Source: Bog-375 sp049587755 (GTDB lineage: Bacteria > Acidobacteriota > Terriglobia > Bryobacterales > Bryobacteraceae). Taken from it: DNA of 64,000 nucleotides. Location: the NCBI GenBank assembly GCA_049587755.1, contig JBAVEN010000104.1, positions 1-64,000 on the forward strand, written 5' to 3'. Below the pieces are notes generated by a model, which was given only the letters and a program-made list of their open reading frames with translations, had not been told where the DNA came from and did no database searches. Of this stretch, positions 27,001 to 34,900 are shown in pieces (position 1 is the first letter of the stretch; every line of letters starts with the position of its first letter). The position numbers were made by a program, and so were the translations under genes.

Positions 27001-28536
27001 AAGCGCATCCGGGAGAAGATCGCGGAGCTGGGGTTGAACCGCGTGGTAGTGGCCTCCTGCACGCCGCGGACACACGAGGCTCTGTTCCGCGACACGATCC
27101 GCGAAGCCGGCCTCAACCAGTATTATTTCGAGCTGGCCAACATCCGCGACCAGTGCTCCTGGGTACACATGCGCGAGCCGGAGAAGGCCACGCGGAAAGC
27201 CATGGACCTGGTGCGCATGTCAGTGGCGAAGGTGCGGCTCGATGCGGCGCTGTATAAGCGCCCGCTGGCGGTGACGCAGGCGGCGCTGGTGCTGGGCGGC
27301 GGCCCGGCCGGCATGATGGCCGCACTGGAACTGGCCGATCAGGGCTTCCCGGTGGTGCTCGCCGAACGGAACAAGGAGTTGGGCGGCCATGCGCGCGATC
27401 AGCGCTACCTGCTGGGCGCCGAAGAGAACTCGAGGGGCGGGCTGGCGCAATTATTGGCGCGCACCCATTCGCACCCCAAGATCACGGTGCTGCTGCGCAG
27501 CCGTCTGAAGGACTTTTCCGGCTCACTGGGGAATTTCCATTCGACCATCGTGCAGGACGGAGTGGAGCACACGCTGGCGCACGGCGTGCTGATTGTGGCC
27601 ACCGGCGCGGAGCGCTACCAGCCCGGCGAATATCTTCACGGCGACGACCCACGCGTGATTCTGAACTACGACGTGGAAGGGCGAATCGCCGGCGGAGGGC
27701 TGCCCACGGATTCCGTGGTATTCATCCAGTGCGTGGGGTCGCGCTGCGCTGACCGCTCCTATTGCAGCCGAACCTGTTGCACGGATACGGTGAAGAACGC
27801 GCTACGGATCAAGGAACTGAATCCCGAGAGCCAGGTTTCGGTGCTGTATCGCGACATCCGCACCTATGGCCTGCGCGAGAGGTTTTACCGGCAGGCGCGC
27901 GATCTGGGCGTGAGGTTTATCCGCTATGCGGACGAGCAGCCGCCGCAAGTGGCCGCCCACAACGGGCGGCTGGCGGTTGCTGCGGACGACCAGCTCACCG
28001 GGAGGCGCGTCGAGTTGGAAGCCGACACCGTGGTGCTGGCCTCGGCCACCGTTCCTAACCCGGAAAACAAGGAACTGGCGCAGCTTTTGAAAGTGCCGCT
28101 CGGGGAAGAGGGTTTTTTCCTGGAAGCGCACCGCAAGCTGCGCCCGGTGGATTTCGCGAGCGACGGTATTTTCCTGTGTGGCGCGGCCCAGGCGCCGATG
28201 GATTTGCGCGGGGCATTGTCGCAGGCGGCGGGCGCTGCCGCGCGCGCCGCTACCGTGCTGGCGCGCGACACCATCGAGCTGGAGCCCTCGATCTCGCACG
28301 TGGTCGAAGACAACTGCGATGGCTGCGCGTATTGCGTGGATCCCTGTCCCTTCCATGCGCTGCGGCTGGTGGAGTACGACACGAATGGAACGACCAAGAA
28401 ACGCGTCGAAGTGGATGAGGCGGTGTGCAAAGGCTGCGGGACGTGCCAGGCGACTTGTCCCAAGAACGCTATCTTCGTTTGGCATTTCCGACCGGAGCAA
28501 CTGACGGCGCAGATCCACGCGGCTTTGAACGTTTGA
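24043..28536 (+). CDS. hdrA: Giant HdrA-GltD-HdrA fusion flavoprotein
   Basis: 1,497 residues, well over twice a normal HdrA. Residues 8-125 are an HdrA-type FAD fold (VLVVGGGVAGMQSALDLADSG) with a [4Fe-4S] motif C110-C113-C116-C120. Residues about 156-640 are a GltD/NfnB-like NAD(P)H module: Cys-rich N-part (C160, C164, C199, C203, C207, C211), FAD motif AVIGGGPAGLACAHDLA (254-269), and NAD(P) motif LLVIGGGNVAMDVARTARRMGAG (383-405). HdrA-like sequence resumes with a six-Cys motif (643-659) and runs to about 917. A second, complete HdrA follows from 940 (VGVFVCHCGT, then ALVLGGGPAGMMAALELADQG at 1081-1101), ending with ferredoxin motifs at 1425-1435 and 1462-1472. It is expected to be the flavin bifurcation hub between hydrogenase, ferredoxin, NAD(P) and HdrBC. 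Confidence 0.9.
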   Translation: MSEQSTVGAVLVVGGGVAGMQSALDLADSGYKVYLAERESSIGGTMAQLDKTFPSNDCAMCILAPRLVSVGRHLNIEILTNTELTALAGEAGNFQAQLLRRTSYIDPNRCTGCGECAQACPVELPNEFNLALNGRKAIAKRYPQAVPAQFAISKRERPPCQDACAAGTNVQAYVALTAQGKFAEALGVVRERMPFASVCGRICLHRCEQQCNRNAVDEPLAIMHLKRYLADWDFEHRPPFPAPVEKTRQKRVAVIGGGPAGLACAHDLARLGYPVTLFEAAAKLGGMLRTCVPQFRLPEAYLDRDIEYLLWPGFEVRTDAALGRDFTLEQLEAEGYRAVFLATGAHQPKRLPIPGHDLAGISFNIDFLQKARANELPDLNGPLLVIGGGNVAMDVARTARRMGAGKVTMACLESRQTMPAHAWEIQQALDEGIEIINDVTFKRFLGKDGRVTGAEVKRIRSMAFGKDGRLTVDEIAGSEFAIPAGQVVVAIGQSPDLSFLDPKNAIRVRRGLVEVDPETLATGHPGVFAGGDIIAEEPQLRIFAGGDVVTGTAFVVDAVAAGHKAAESIHRCLEGAPWPEPAAKHEPPKLTREEAQRKLRRGEIVHQRRVAIAERPATERLQDFDEIETGYTAEMAMAEASRCLNCGLCSECLQCVAACQAHAINHLLPRLENRNVNVGAVILAPGAEMFDPQSKPEYGFKRFPNVVTSLQFERILSPSGPFGGKVRRPSDQQAPRKVAFIQCVGSREAGRNYCSSVCCMYTAKQAVIAKEHQPGLDCTVFYIDLRAVSKGFEQYIARAKGEDVHYIRCRPSAIREVPGSHDLIVEYADAAGATRHEEFEMVVLAVGYSAEKTRKLAESLGVEVDENGFCRTPAFSPSHTSRPGVFVCGPFAEPMDIPETVAAASASAAHAMSLLADSRGTLVRPKQYPPERDVSGEEPRVGVFVCHCGTNIAGVVDVERVVQYALTIPGVAYAERNLYTCSDDTQKRIREKIAELGLNRVVVASCTPRTHEALFRDTIREAGLNQYYFELANIRDQCSWVHMREPEKATRKAMDLVRMSVAKVRLDAALYKRPLAVTQAALVLGGGPAGMMAALELADQGFPVVLAERNKELGGHARDQRYLLGAEENSRGGLAQLLARTHSHPKITVLLRSRLKDFSGSLGNFHSTIVQDGVEHTLAHGVLIVATGAERYQPGEYLHGDDPRVILNYDVEGRIAGGGLPTDSVVFIQCVGSRCADRSYCSRTCCTDTVKNALRIKELNPESQVSVLYRDIRTYGLRERFYRQARDLGVRFIRYADEQPPQVAAHNGRLAVAADDQLTGRRVELEADTVVLASATVPNPENKELAQLLKVPLGEEGFFLEAHRKLRPVDFASDGIFLCGAAQAPMDLRGALSQAAGAAARAATVLARDTIELEPSISHVVEDNCDGCAYCVDPCPFHALRLVEYDTNGTTKKRVEVDEAVCKGCGTCQATCPKNAIFVWHFRPEQLTAQIHAALNV

Positions 28537-28548
28537 GGTGCTTGCCAG

Positions 28549-29007
28549 ATGAGCGAAACCGAATTGTGTGAGGCACAAGCTACGGGCGAGAGCGGCGGCG
28601 AAGGGTGGGAGCCGCTGATTCTGACCTTCTGCTGTTACTGGTGTGCGTACACCGGCGCCGACCTGGCCGGCACTTCGCGATTGCAGTATCCCACCAACAT
28701 TCGTATTCTCCGCGTGCAGTGCAGCGGCATGGTTCATCCGAACCTGGTGATTGAGGCGCTGACCAAGGGCGCCGATGGAGTGCTGATGCTCGGTTGTCAC
28801 CCGGGCGATTGTCACTATCTGGAAGGCAACCTGCGCGCGCGCTCGCGCGCGGAGGCCATTTCCCTGATGTTAGAAGATTTCGGACTGGAGCCGGAGCGCT
28901 TCCGTCTGGAGTGGGTGTCGGCTTCCGAAGGACCGCGCTTCGCACAGGTAGTCACCGAGATGGTGGAGCAGGTTAGGCAACTGGGGCCCAGCCCGTATCG
29001 AAGCTGA
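28549..29007 (+). CDS. mvhD: MvhD/FlpD-like hydrogenase-Hdr linker iron-sulfur subunit
   Basis: 152 residues. The family core is FCCYWCAYTGADLAG (C28, C29, C32), RVQCSGMVHP (C58) and LGCHPGDCHY (C83, C88), the cysteines that in MvhD/FlpD hold a [2Fe-2S] cluster carrying electrons from the hydrogenase or formate dehydrogenase to HdrA. The N-terminal 20 residues are low-complexity and Glu/Gly-rich. It lies 12 bases after the HdrA fusion and 16 bases before the hydrogenase small subunit, so the order Hdr-D-G-A mirrors a MvhADG:HdrABC complex. Confidence 0.88.
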   Translation: MSETELCEAQATGESGGEGWEPLILTFCCYWCAYTGADLAGTSRLQYPTNIRILRVQCSGMVHPNLVIEALTKGADGVLMLGCHPGDCHYLEGNLRARSRAEAISLMLEDFGLEPERFRLEWVSASEGPRFAQVVTEMVEQVRQLGPSPYRS

Positions 29008-29023
29008 GAAAAGGAGGCGCAGC

Positions 29024-29947
29024 ATGGCTGCCCGTTTAGCCGAAGAGTGGTTCGCGATCTGCGGCGGATGCGAGGTGACAATCCTCGATATCGGCGAACC
29101 GTTGTTGGACTTGTTGGAGAAAGTGCAGATTGTCCACATGCCGGTGTTGATGGACCACAAGCTGTACGGCCAGACCGGCGAAAAGGCGGAAATGGAAATT
29201 CCGGAGGCGGAGGTAGGCCTCGTCTCCGGCGGCATCCGCAGCGACGAGCACAAGCATCTGGCGCAGGAGATGCGCCAAAAATGCAAAACGCTCATCGCCC
29301 TGGGGTCCTGCGCCTGTTATGGCGGCATCCCCGCGCTGGCCAACCTGTGCAGCACCGAGGAATTGCTGACCAAGGTATATCGGGAGAGCGTCACCACCGA
29401 CAAGAACGGATTCCCTCACGAGGAAGTCCCCGTCCTGACCGATCGTGTGTACGCCCTCAGCGAAGTTGTGAAGGTGGATTTGATGCTGCCCGGTTGCCCC
29501 ACCACTCCGGAGATGGTGGCGGGCGCGCTCACGGCGCTGCTGGAAGGCCGCCCCTTCACGCTCTCCACCAAGAGCGTATGCGACGAATGCCCGACCATCC
29601 GTGAGAAGAAGGCCGTCTCGGCGCTGAGGCGGCGGCTGGAGCCACCCGAGTTCACTCCCGGCGCTCCGCTGAACCAGATGCGCTGCTTTATCGAGCAAGG
29701 ATTTCTGTGTAACGGTCCGGCGACGCGCTCCGGCTGCGGCGGCAGCGAGGGCACGCCGCGCTGCATCCGCGCCTATATGCCATGCGAAGGGTGCTTCGGA
29801 CCGCTGTCGGAGAAGGCCAATCCCATGGTTGACATGATGGGCGCGCTTTCTACGGTTGGCCTCGATCCGAAACAAATTCCGGACCGGGCCGCAACATTCA
29901 ATCGATTTTCCGGTGCGGGCCGCCTGCGGCCAGCGCCCAAGAGGTGA
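29024..29947 (+). CDS. mvhG: [NiFe] hydrogenase small subunit (MvhG-like)
   Basis: 307 residues with ribosome-binding site AAGGAGG. Cysteine motifs for the three Fe-S clusters of group 3 small subunits are visible: proximal cluster ligands in FAICGGCEVT, GSCACYGGIPAL and MLPGCPTTPE, then Cys-rich C-terminal motifs in KSVCDECPTIRE, EQGFLCNGPATRSGCGG, PRCIRAYMPCEGCFGP. There is no twin-arginine leader, so it is cytoplasmic, unlike group 1 uptake enzymes. It passes electrons from the NiFe site to MvhD and on to HdrA. It ends 3 bases before the large subunit gene. Confidence 0.88.
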   Translation: MAARLAEEWFAICGGCEVTILDIGEPLLDLLEKVQIVHMPVLMDHKLYGQTGEKAEMEIPEAEVGLVSGGIRSDEHKHLAQEMRQKCKTLIALGSCACYGGIPALANLCSTEELLTKVYRESVTTDKNGFPHEEVPVLTDRVYALSEVVKVDLMLPGCPTTPEMVAGALTALLEGRPFTLSTKSVCDECPTIREKKAVSALRRRLEPPEFTPGAPLNQMRCFIEQGFLCNGPATRSGCGGSEGTPRCIRAYMPCEGCFGPLSEKANPMVDMMGALSTVGLDPKQIPDRAATFNRFSGAGRLRPAPKR

Positions 29948-29950
29948 ACT

Positions 29951-31390
29951 ATGGGAAAGACTGTAGTCATTCAGCCTGTGACGCGAATTGAGGGCCACGC
30001 CAAGATCACCATCCAACTGGATGATGCCGGCAATGTAAACCTGGCCCGGGTGAATGTCATCGAGTTGCGCGGGTTCGAGCGCTTCTGCATGGGGCGGCCT
30101 GTGGAAGACATGCCGCGCATTACCCCGCGCATTTGCGGCGTCTGCCCGTGGTCGCATCACCTGGCGGCCGCCAAAGCCTGCGACGCTGTCTTCGGGGTCG
30201 AACCGCCGCCCGCGGGCGCCAAGCTGCGCGAGCTGTGCAACAGCCTCGCTTACATGGAAGAGCATATCCTCCACTTCTATTTTCTGGCCGGGGCCGACTT
30301 CCTGCTGGGCCCGGATGCCGATTATTCGGTGCGCAACGTCATCGGCGTATTGCAGGCCGCGCCGGATGTGGCCCGGCGCGTGGTCCGCGTGCGGCACATG
30401 TGCGCCAAAATGCTCGAGATTCTCGCGGGCAAGCCCATCCACCCGCAGGCCGCGGTTCCCGGCGGCTTCAGCAAGCCGCTGGCTAAGGACGAACGCGACC
30501 ACCTGCGCAAGATGGCCGATGAAGCCTTGGAACTGGCCAAGTTCTCCATCGCCTTTGCCAAAGAGAACGTGTTCCCCAAATACCTCGACGTGGTCAAATC
30601 GCTGGGCGTGATCACCAGCGGGTTCCTGGGAACGGTCAAGGCCAACGGCGCTCTCAATCTCTATGACGGAAAGCTGCGCCTGATGGCGAGCGACGGCTCG
30701 TTCGAAGACTTTCCGTATGACCGGTACACCGAGTACATCGGGGAACACATCGAGCCGTGGAGCTACCTGAAGTTTCCGTATGCCAAAAAGCGCGGCGGCT
30801 TCTCGCTGGAAGATAACGCGCCAGGCCTGTACCGCGCCAACACGCTGGCTCGCCTCAACGTTTGCGACTTCATCGACACGCCGCTGGCGCAAGCGGAGCT
30901 CGAAGAATTCCGGCAGAAGTTTGGCCGGCCGGCGCAGCTCACCCTGCTGTATCACTGGGCGCGCCTGATCGAGCTGCTCTATAACGCCGAGAACGCCATC
31001 CGCCTGCTGGACGATCCGGACATCACCAGCCTGGAGACCCGCGTGAAGGTGACGCCGCGCGCGGCGCGTGGAGTCGGCTGCACGGAAGCGCCACGCGGTA
31101 CCTTGATTCACGACTACGAGACCGATGCCGAGGGCATGATCACCAACATGAACCTGATCGTCGGGACCACTCATAACAACGCTCCTATCAACCTATCGGT
31201 GACGCAGGCCGCCAAAAGCCTGATCCACGCCGGGAAATACGATCAGGGGATGTTGAACACGGTAGAAATGGCCATCCGCGCCTATGACCCGTGCTTCTCA
31301 TGCGCCACACACCGGCTGGATGGAAAGCTCTCGGTGAAGCTGGACATCATCGATGCGAAGGGCAGCTTGCTCGATACGTTCGTAAACTAG
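29951..31390 (+). CDS. mvhA: [NiFe] hydrogenase large subunit (MvhA-like, group 3c-type)
   Basis: 479 residues. The NiFe site motifs are intact: N-terminal RICGVCPWSHH (C62, C65, H69) and C-terminal DPCFSCATH (C448, C451, H454). After H454 there are 25 residues (from RLDGK to the end), consistent with the tail removed by a maturation endopeptidase after metal insertion, and such a protease is the next gene. It should oxidise or evolve H2. Classification as group 3c rests on the neighbouring MvhD and HdrABC genes; a tree would be needed to confirm it. Confidence 0.9.
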   Translation: MGKTVVIQPVTRIEGHAKITIQLDDAGNVNLARVNVIELRGFERFCMGRPVEDMPRITPRICGVCPWSHHLAAAKACDAVFGVEPPPAGAKLRELCNSLAYMEEHILHFYFLAGADFLLGPDADYSVRNVIGVLQAAPDVARRVVRVRHMCAKMLEILAGKPIHPQAAVPGGFSKPLAKDERDHLRKMADEALELAKFSIAFAKENVFPKYLDVVKSLGVITSGFLGTVKANGALNLYDGKLRLMASDGSFEDFPYDRYTEYIGEHIEPWSYLKFPYAKKRGGFSLEDNAPGLYRANTLARLNVCDFIDTPLAQAELEEFRQKFGRPAQLTLLYHWARLIELLYNAENAIRLLDDPDITSLETRVKVTPRAARGVGCTEAPRGTLIHDYETDAEGMITNMNLIVGTTHNNAPINLSVTQAAKSLIHAGKYDQGMLNTVEMAIRAYDPCFSCATHRLDGKLSVKLDIIDAKGSLLDTFVN

Positions 31391-31414
31391 CGCCGCGCGC
31401 CGCCGGAGGCCGTC

Positions 31415-31963
31415 ATGGCAGACATTGAAGAAGACGCGATTCCAGACTTTTGCTCGAAGCCGGCGCTGATCCTCGGCTGCGGCAACGTCTTCTTCGGCGA
31501 TGACGGCTTCGGGTGCGCGCTGGCCGAATACCTCGAGACGCATTTCGACGTGCCCGGCGGCGTTTGCCTCCTGGATGCCGGAACGGGAGTGCGCAAGCTG
31601 CTGTTCACGCTTTGCGTCAGTCCGGTGCGCCCGCGCCGGCTGCTGATTGTAGACGCGGCGGATTTCGGCCGAGAGCCGGGCGCGTGGTTCGAAATCGACC
31701 CGGCCGAAATCCCCGCGGTCAAACTGGATGATTTTTCGATGCACCAGTTGCCCACATCCAACCTGCTCCGTGAACTACAGCAGCAGACCGGCGTCGAAGT
31801 GCGAGTGCTTGCCTGCCAGACAGGCCCCTTGCCCGCGGAAATCTGTCCCGGGTTGTCCGAACCGGTTCGGCGCGCGGTGCCGGAGGCCGCTCGCTGGGTG
31901 GCGCGCGAGTATTTCGATCCGGCAGGCTTGGAGCCCTTCCTGGAGGCACGCCATGCCCAATAA
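31415..31963 (+). CDS. [NiFe] hydrogenase maturation endopeptidase (HyaD/HybD family)
   Basis: 182 residues. The family N-terminus is clear: ALILGCGNVFFGDDGFGCALAEYL, where the Glu of the usual GNxLxxDDGxG region is replaced by a second Asp (GNVFFGDDG). The second metal-binding Asp is in LLIVDAADFG, and the His is in DDFSMHQLP. It cleaves the large subunit's C-terminal tail after Ni insertion. It starts 24 bases after the large subunit gene, and its end overlaps the next gene by 11 bases, so it is translationally coupled to the membrane cytochrome fusion gene. Confidence 0.87.
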   Translation: MADIEEDAIPDFCSKPALILGCGNVFFGDDGFGCALAEYLETHFDVPGGVCLLDAGTGVRKLLFTLCVSPVRPRRLLIVDAADFGREPGAWFEIDPAEIPAVKLDDFSMHQLPTSNLLRELQQQTGVEVRVLACQTGPLPAEICPGLSEPVRRAVPEAARWVAREYFDPAGLEPFLEARHAQ

Positions 31964-34900
31964 GCGCGTGATCGAAGCCGGTCATCTTCTGGCGATGGTT
32001 TTTGTCACTCTGCTGCTGGCCGGCGCGCACCAATACTTGGGCGCGCATCCTTTCATCGCGGGCTTGCTGCTGGGGGCTTTTGCGGTTCCGTATTACGCCG
32101 CGGCCCGCATCACCAGCGAGCGCCGGTTTCTGTATCCTGCGGCGTTGCTGCTGGTTCTGGCATATCACCTTCTCCTGTATGGTGCGGGGATCGCTCCGGC
32201 GCTCCAGCCGCTTTTTGCCCTCGTGCCGGTCGCCTTCATTTACACCATCGCCAGCCAGAATCTACTTCACCGGCCGGAAGGTGCGAGCCAAGCTCTGTAC
32301 GGCGCCAACGGAGTGCTGATCGGCGTCATGGCGCTGTGGATCCTGGTTCGGCTCGCGTGGTTCTACCAGCAGTCGCCACTGGCCACCGCGCTGGCGCTCG
32401 CCGGATTCTGCGTCTACGCGTGGTTTCGTTTCCGCGCCACGGAAAAGATCCTGCATTCGCTTGCCGTGGTGCTGCTGGGCAGTGGGGCTTTCCTGGTCTT
32501 TCTGTATTGGCGGCCGCAACTCGCGGTGGTGCTGGCGACGGTCACCGGGCTTCTGATCTTGAGTTTCTTTTACCGCCGTACGGATGGGCCGGCCTTGCCA
32601 CGCCTCGAAACCGGAGCCCTGCTGGCGGCGGGCGCCTACCTCCTGTATATGGGAGCGGCGGCGGGCACACTGGGCCCGTCTCTGATACCTTTCGGGTACC
32701 TGGTTGCCGCCGCCATCTGGCTGCAACTGGCGCTGGCGTTGAATCGCCCGGAGCAGCCTGATATCCTGGGACCCCGTCCCACGGTGCTGCCCTGCCTGCT
32801 GCCATTGTTCGGAGGCGGAATCGTGCTGGCGCTGGCGGGATGCTTTTCGATTCCTGCGCTGCTTCATCCGCGGACGCCGATCGCTCCTACAGTTGGCTAT
32901 CTCGCGGTCTTCGCCTTCGTGTTCGCGGCCACGGGTTCTCGGCTGGCTCAGGGCAGTCGAAGTCTCATCGGTGTGGCGGCTGCGCGCCTCATCGCGGGGC
33001 TGGGGCGGGTGGCGCCGCTCGCGGCTTTCGCTTATATTGCCGCCGAGCGATCTCCCGCCGGCTTGCGGCTGGCCTTGGGCGCTCTGAGCGTGGGGATCGT
33101 CAGCTTGCTCTGGGCTTACCGGCAGCGGCCCAAGCTGCTCGTCCGGCGCAATTACTACGCTTACCAGGCCGGCATTTTTCTCATCCTGGCGTACTTTCTG
33201 GCGGAACGGCGGCTGGTGGCGGCCGGCTCGCCCGTGGATCTGGCTGCCGGCGCCGGAGCGGTTTTGGCCGTATTGGCCACCGCCTGGCTGTTGCGCCGGC
33301 GCGTGACCGAGGCCTGCCGGCTTTCTCTGTATGAGGTGGCCAGCGGGGGCGCGATCGTCGCCGCTCTGATCTGCCCGCTGGGTAATCCGATCGATCCCTT
33401 GCTGGCCGCGAAATTAGGGCTGCCACTCATGCTGGCGAGCGTGATCGCGTTCCTGGCGGTTCGAGAGGTTTCCGTCCTGTTCTCGATTCCCGTAGCCCTT
33501 GGCTTCTGGCTCTACATCGCCGAATGGCTGCTGGGCGTACGCGGCGAGTGGCTGGGCGTTGCTTACCTGGTGTTGGGGGTGGGTTGGGCTGCCGTTGGGT
33601 ACCGGCTGTCGCACGGTGCCGGCCGCTGGTCTGCGCTCTTTTACTTCATGTGGTTCCTCTCGGTGGGCGTGTCTCTGGCGCTGTTCTGGCCTTACCAGGC
33701 GGTGGGCGCCTGGTTAGCGCCATTGTGGCCGGTCGCATTCGTCTTGGTGGCGCGCGGATCGTACAGCCGGCGCGATCCCGCTTTCGCCTGGGCATTAGAG
33801 GCGATCGGCGGCGTGTTGGCGATGTGCGCCGCAGGCGCGCTGCTCTGGCAGCACCTCTATGCGCCGGCGGCGTTCGCGTTACTGATTTACGCCCTGCTGT
33901 ATGCCTGGGTGGCGGCACGTCGCGGCGCTTGGCTGTATGTCTATGCCGCCGCGGCCAGCGCCGTCGCGGCCTTCCATCTGGAATTGTTGGCGACGGGCTG
34001 GGCGTTATTCTCGCTGCCATTGTTCTTTGTGGTGGCAGCGGCATTCTCCCTGTTTGCGATGTGGCTGAGGCGGCGCGGATATCGACGCGAAGCGCCGCCG
34101 CTGGATCTTTCGGCTGCCGCGGGCGCGCTGACCGGGTTCGCAATCCTGCTTGCGCTGCCGTTCGGCCAAATGTCCGACGTAGGGTGGGTCAGCGGCCTGG
34201 CGTATCTGGTTTTGTATTTGCTCCTGAGCCAATACGGCGGCGGGCAGGCCTTCCTCGCCGGCGCCGGCCTAGCGGCAGCTTTTGCGATTTACGAATTTCT
34301 CCCGCTCTTAACGCCGGTCACAGCGGGCAACCGCATCGCCTTCCTGATGCCGATAGCGCTGGTCCTGGTGCTCCTCGGCCGCTGGCGGCAGGCCGGCCGC
34401 GACAAGCGAGCCGCGTGGGCGCTTTATGCCGCTGCCATCGCCGTCACCGTGGCAGCCAGCTTTTTCGTGTTGGGACCGGTGGCGGTTCCGGCCGCGGCGC
34501 GCACGGTGCTGCTGGTGGCGCTGGCAGTGTGGCTCGCGCTGCTCATCGCGACGGAGCGCGAGATCTTCATTTATTGCGCCACGCTCACCCTGGCAATTCT
34601 GGCTTACCATTTCGTACAGAATTCGACCGATCTGTTTGGTCGCCACCTGGTGGGTTTTTTCCTTTGGGGAGCAGCTCTGCTGGGGCTGATCTTTGTGGCC
34701 GCCGTGGCGCGCAATGTCGTACGGTTCCGCCGGCCCACATTGTTCCTGCCCGCTCCCCAATGGCGGCATCGGTTCCTCTACGCGTTTCCCGTGGGCCTGC
34801 TGGGCGTGGCGACATTCGGAAGCTGGGGAGTCTCCACCAGCTCCAACCCCATTTTCTGCGGAAGCTGCCACGAGATGCGCGCCTACTTCAGCAACTGGCA

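Noticed and set aside
29036..31174. 712-residue minus-strand frame opposite the hydrogenase genes
   Set aside because: Arg/Gly/Ala/His-rich mirror frame of two well-conserved hydrogenase subunits; no domain is recognisable.
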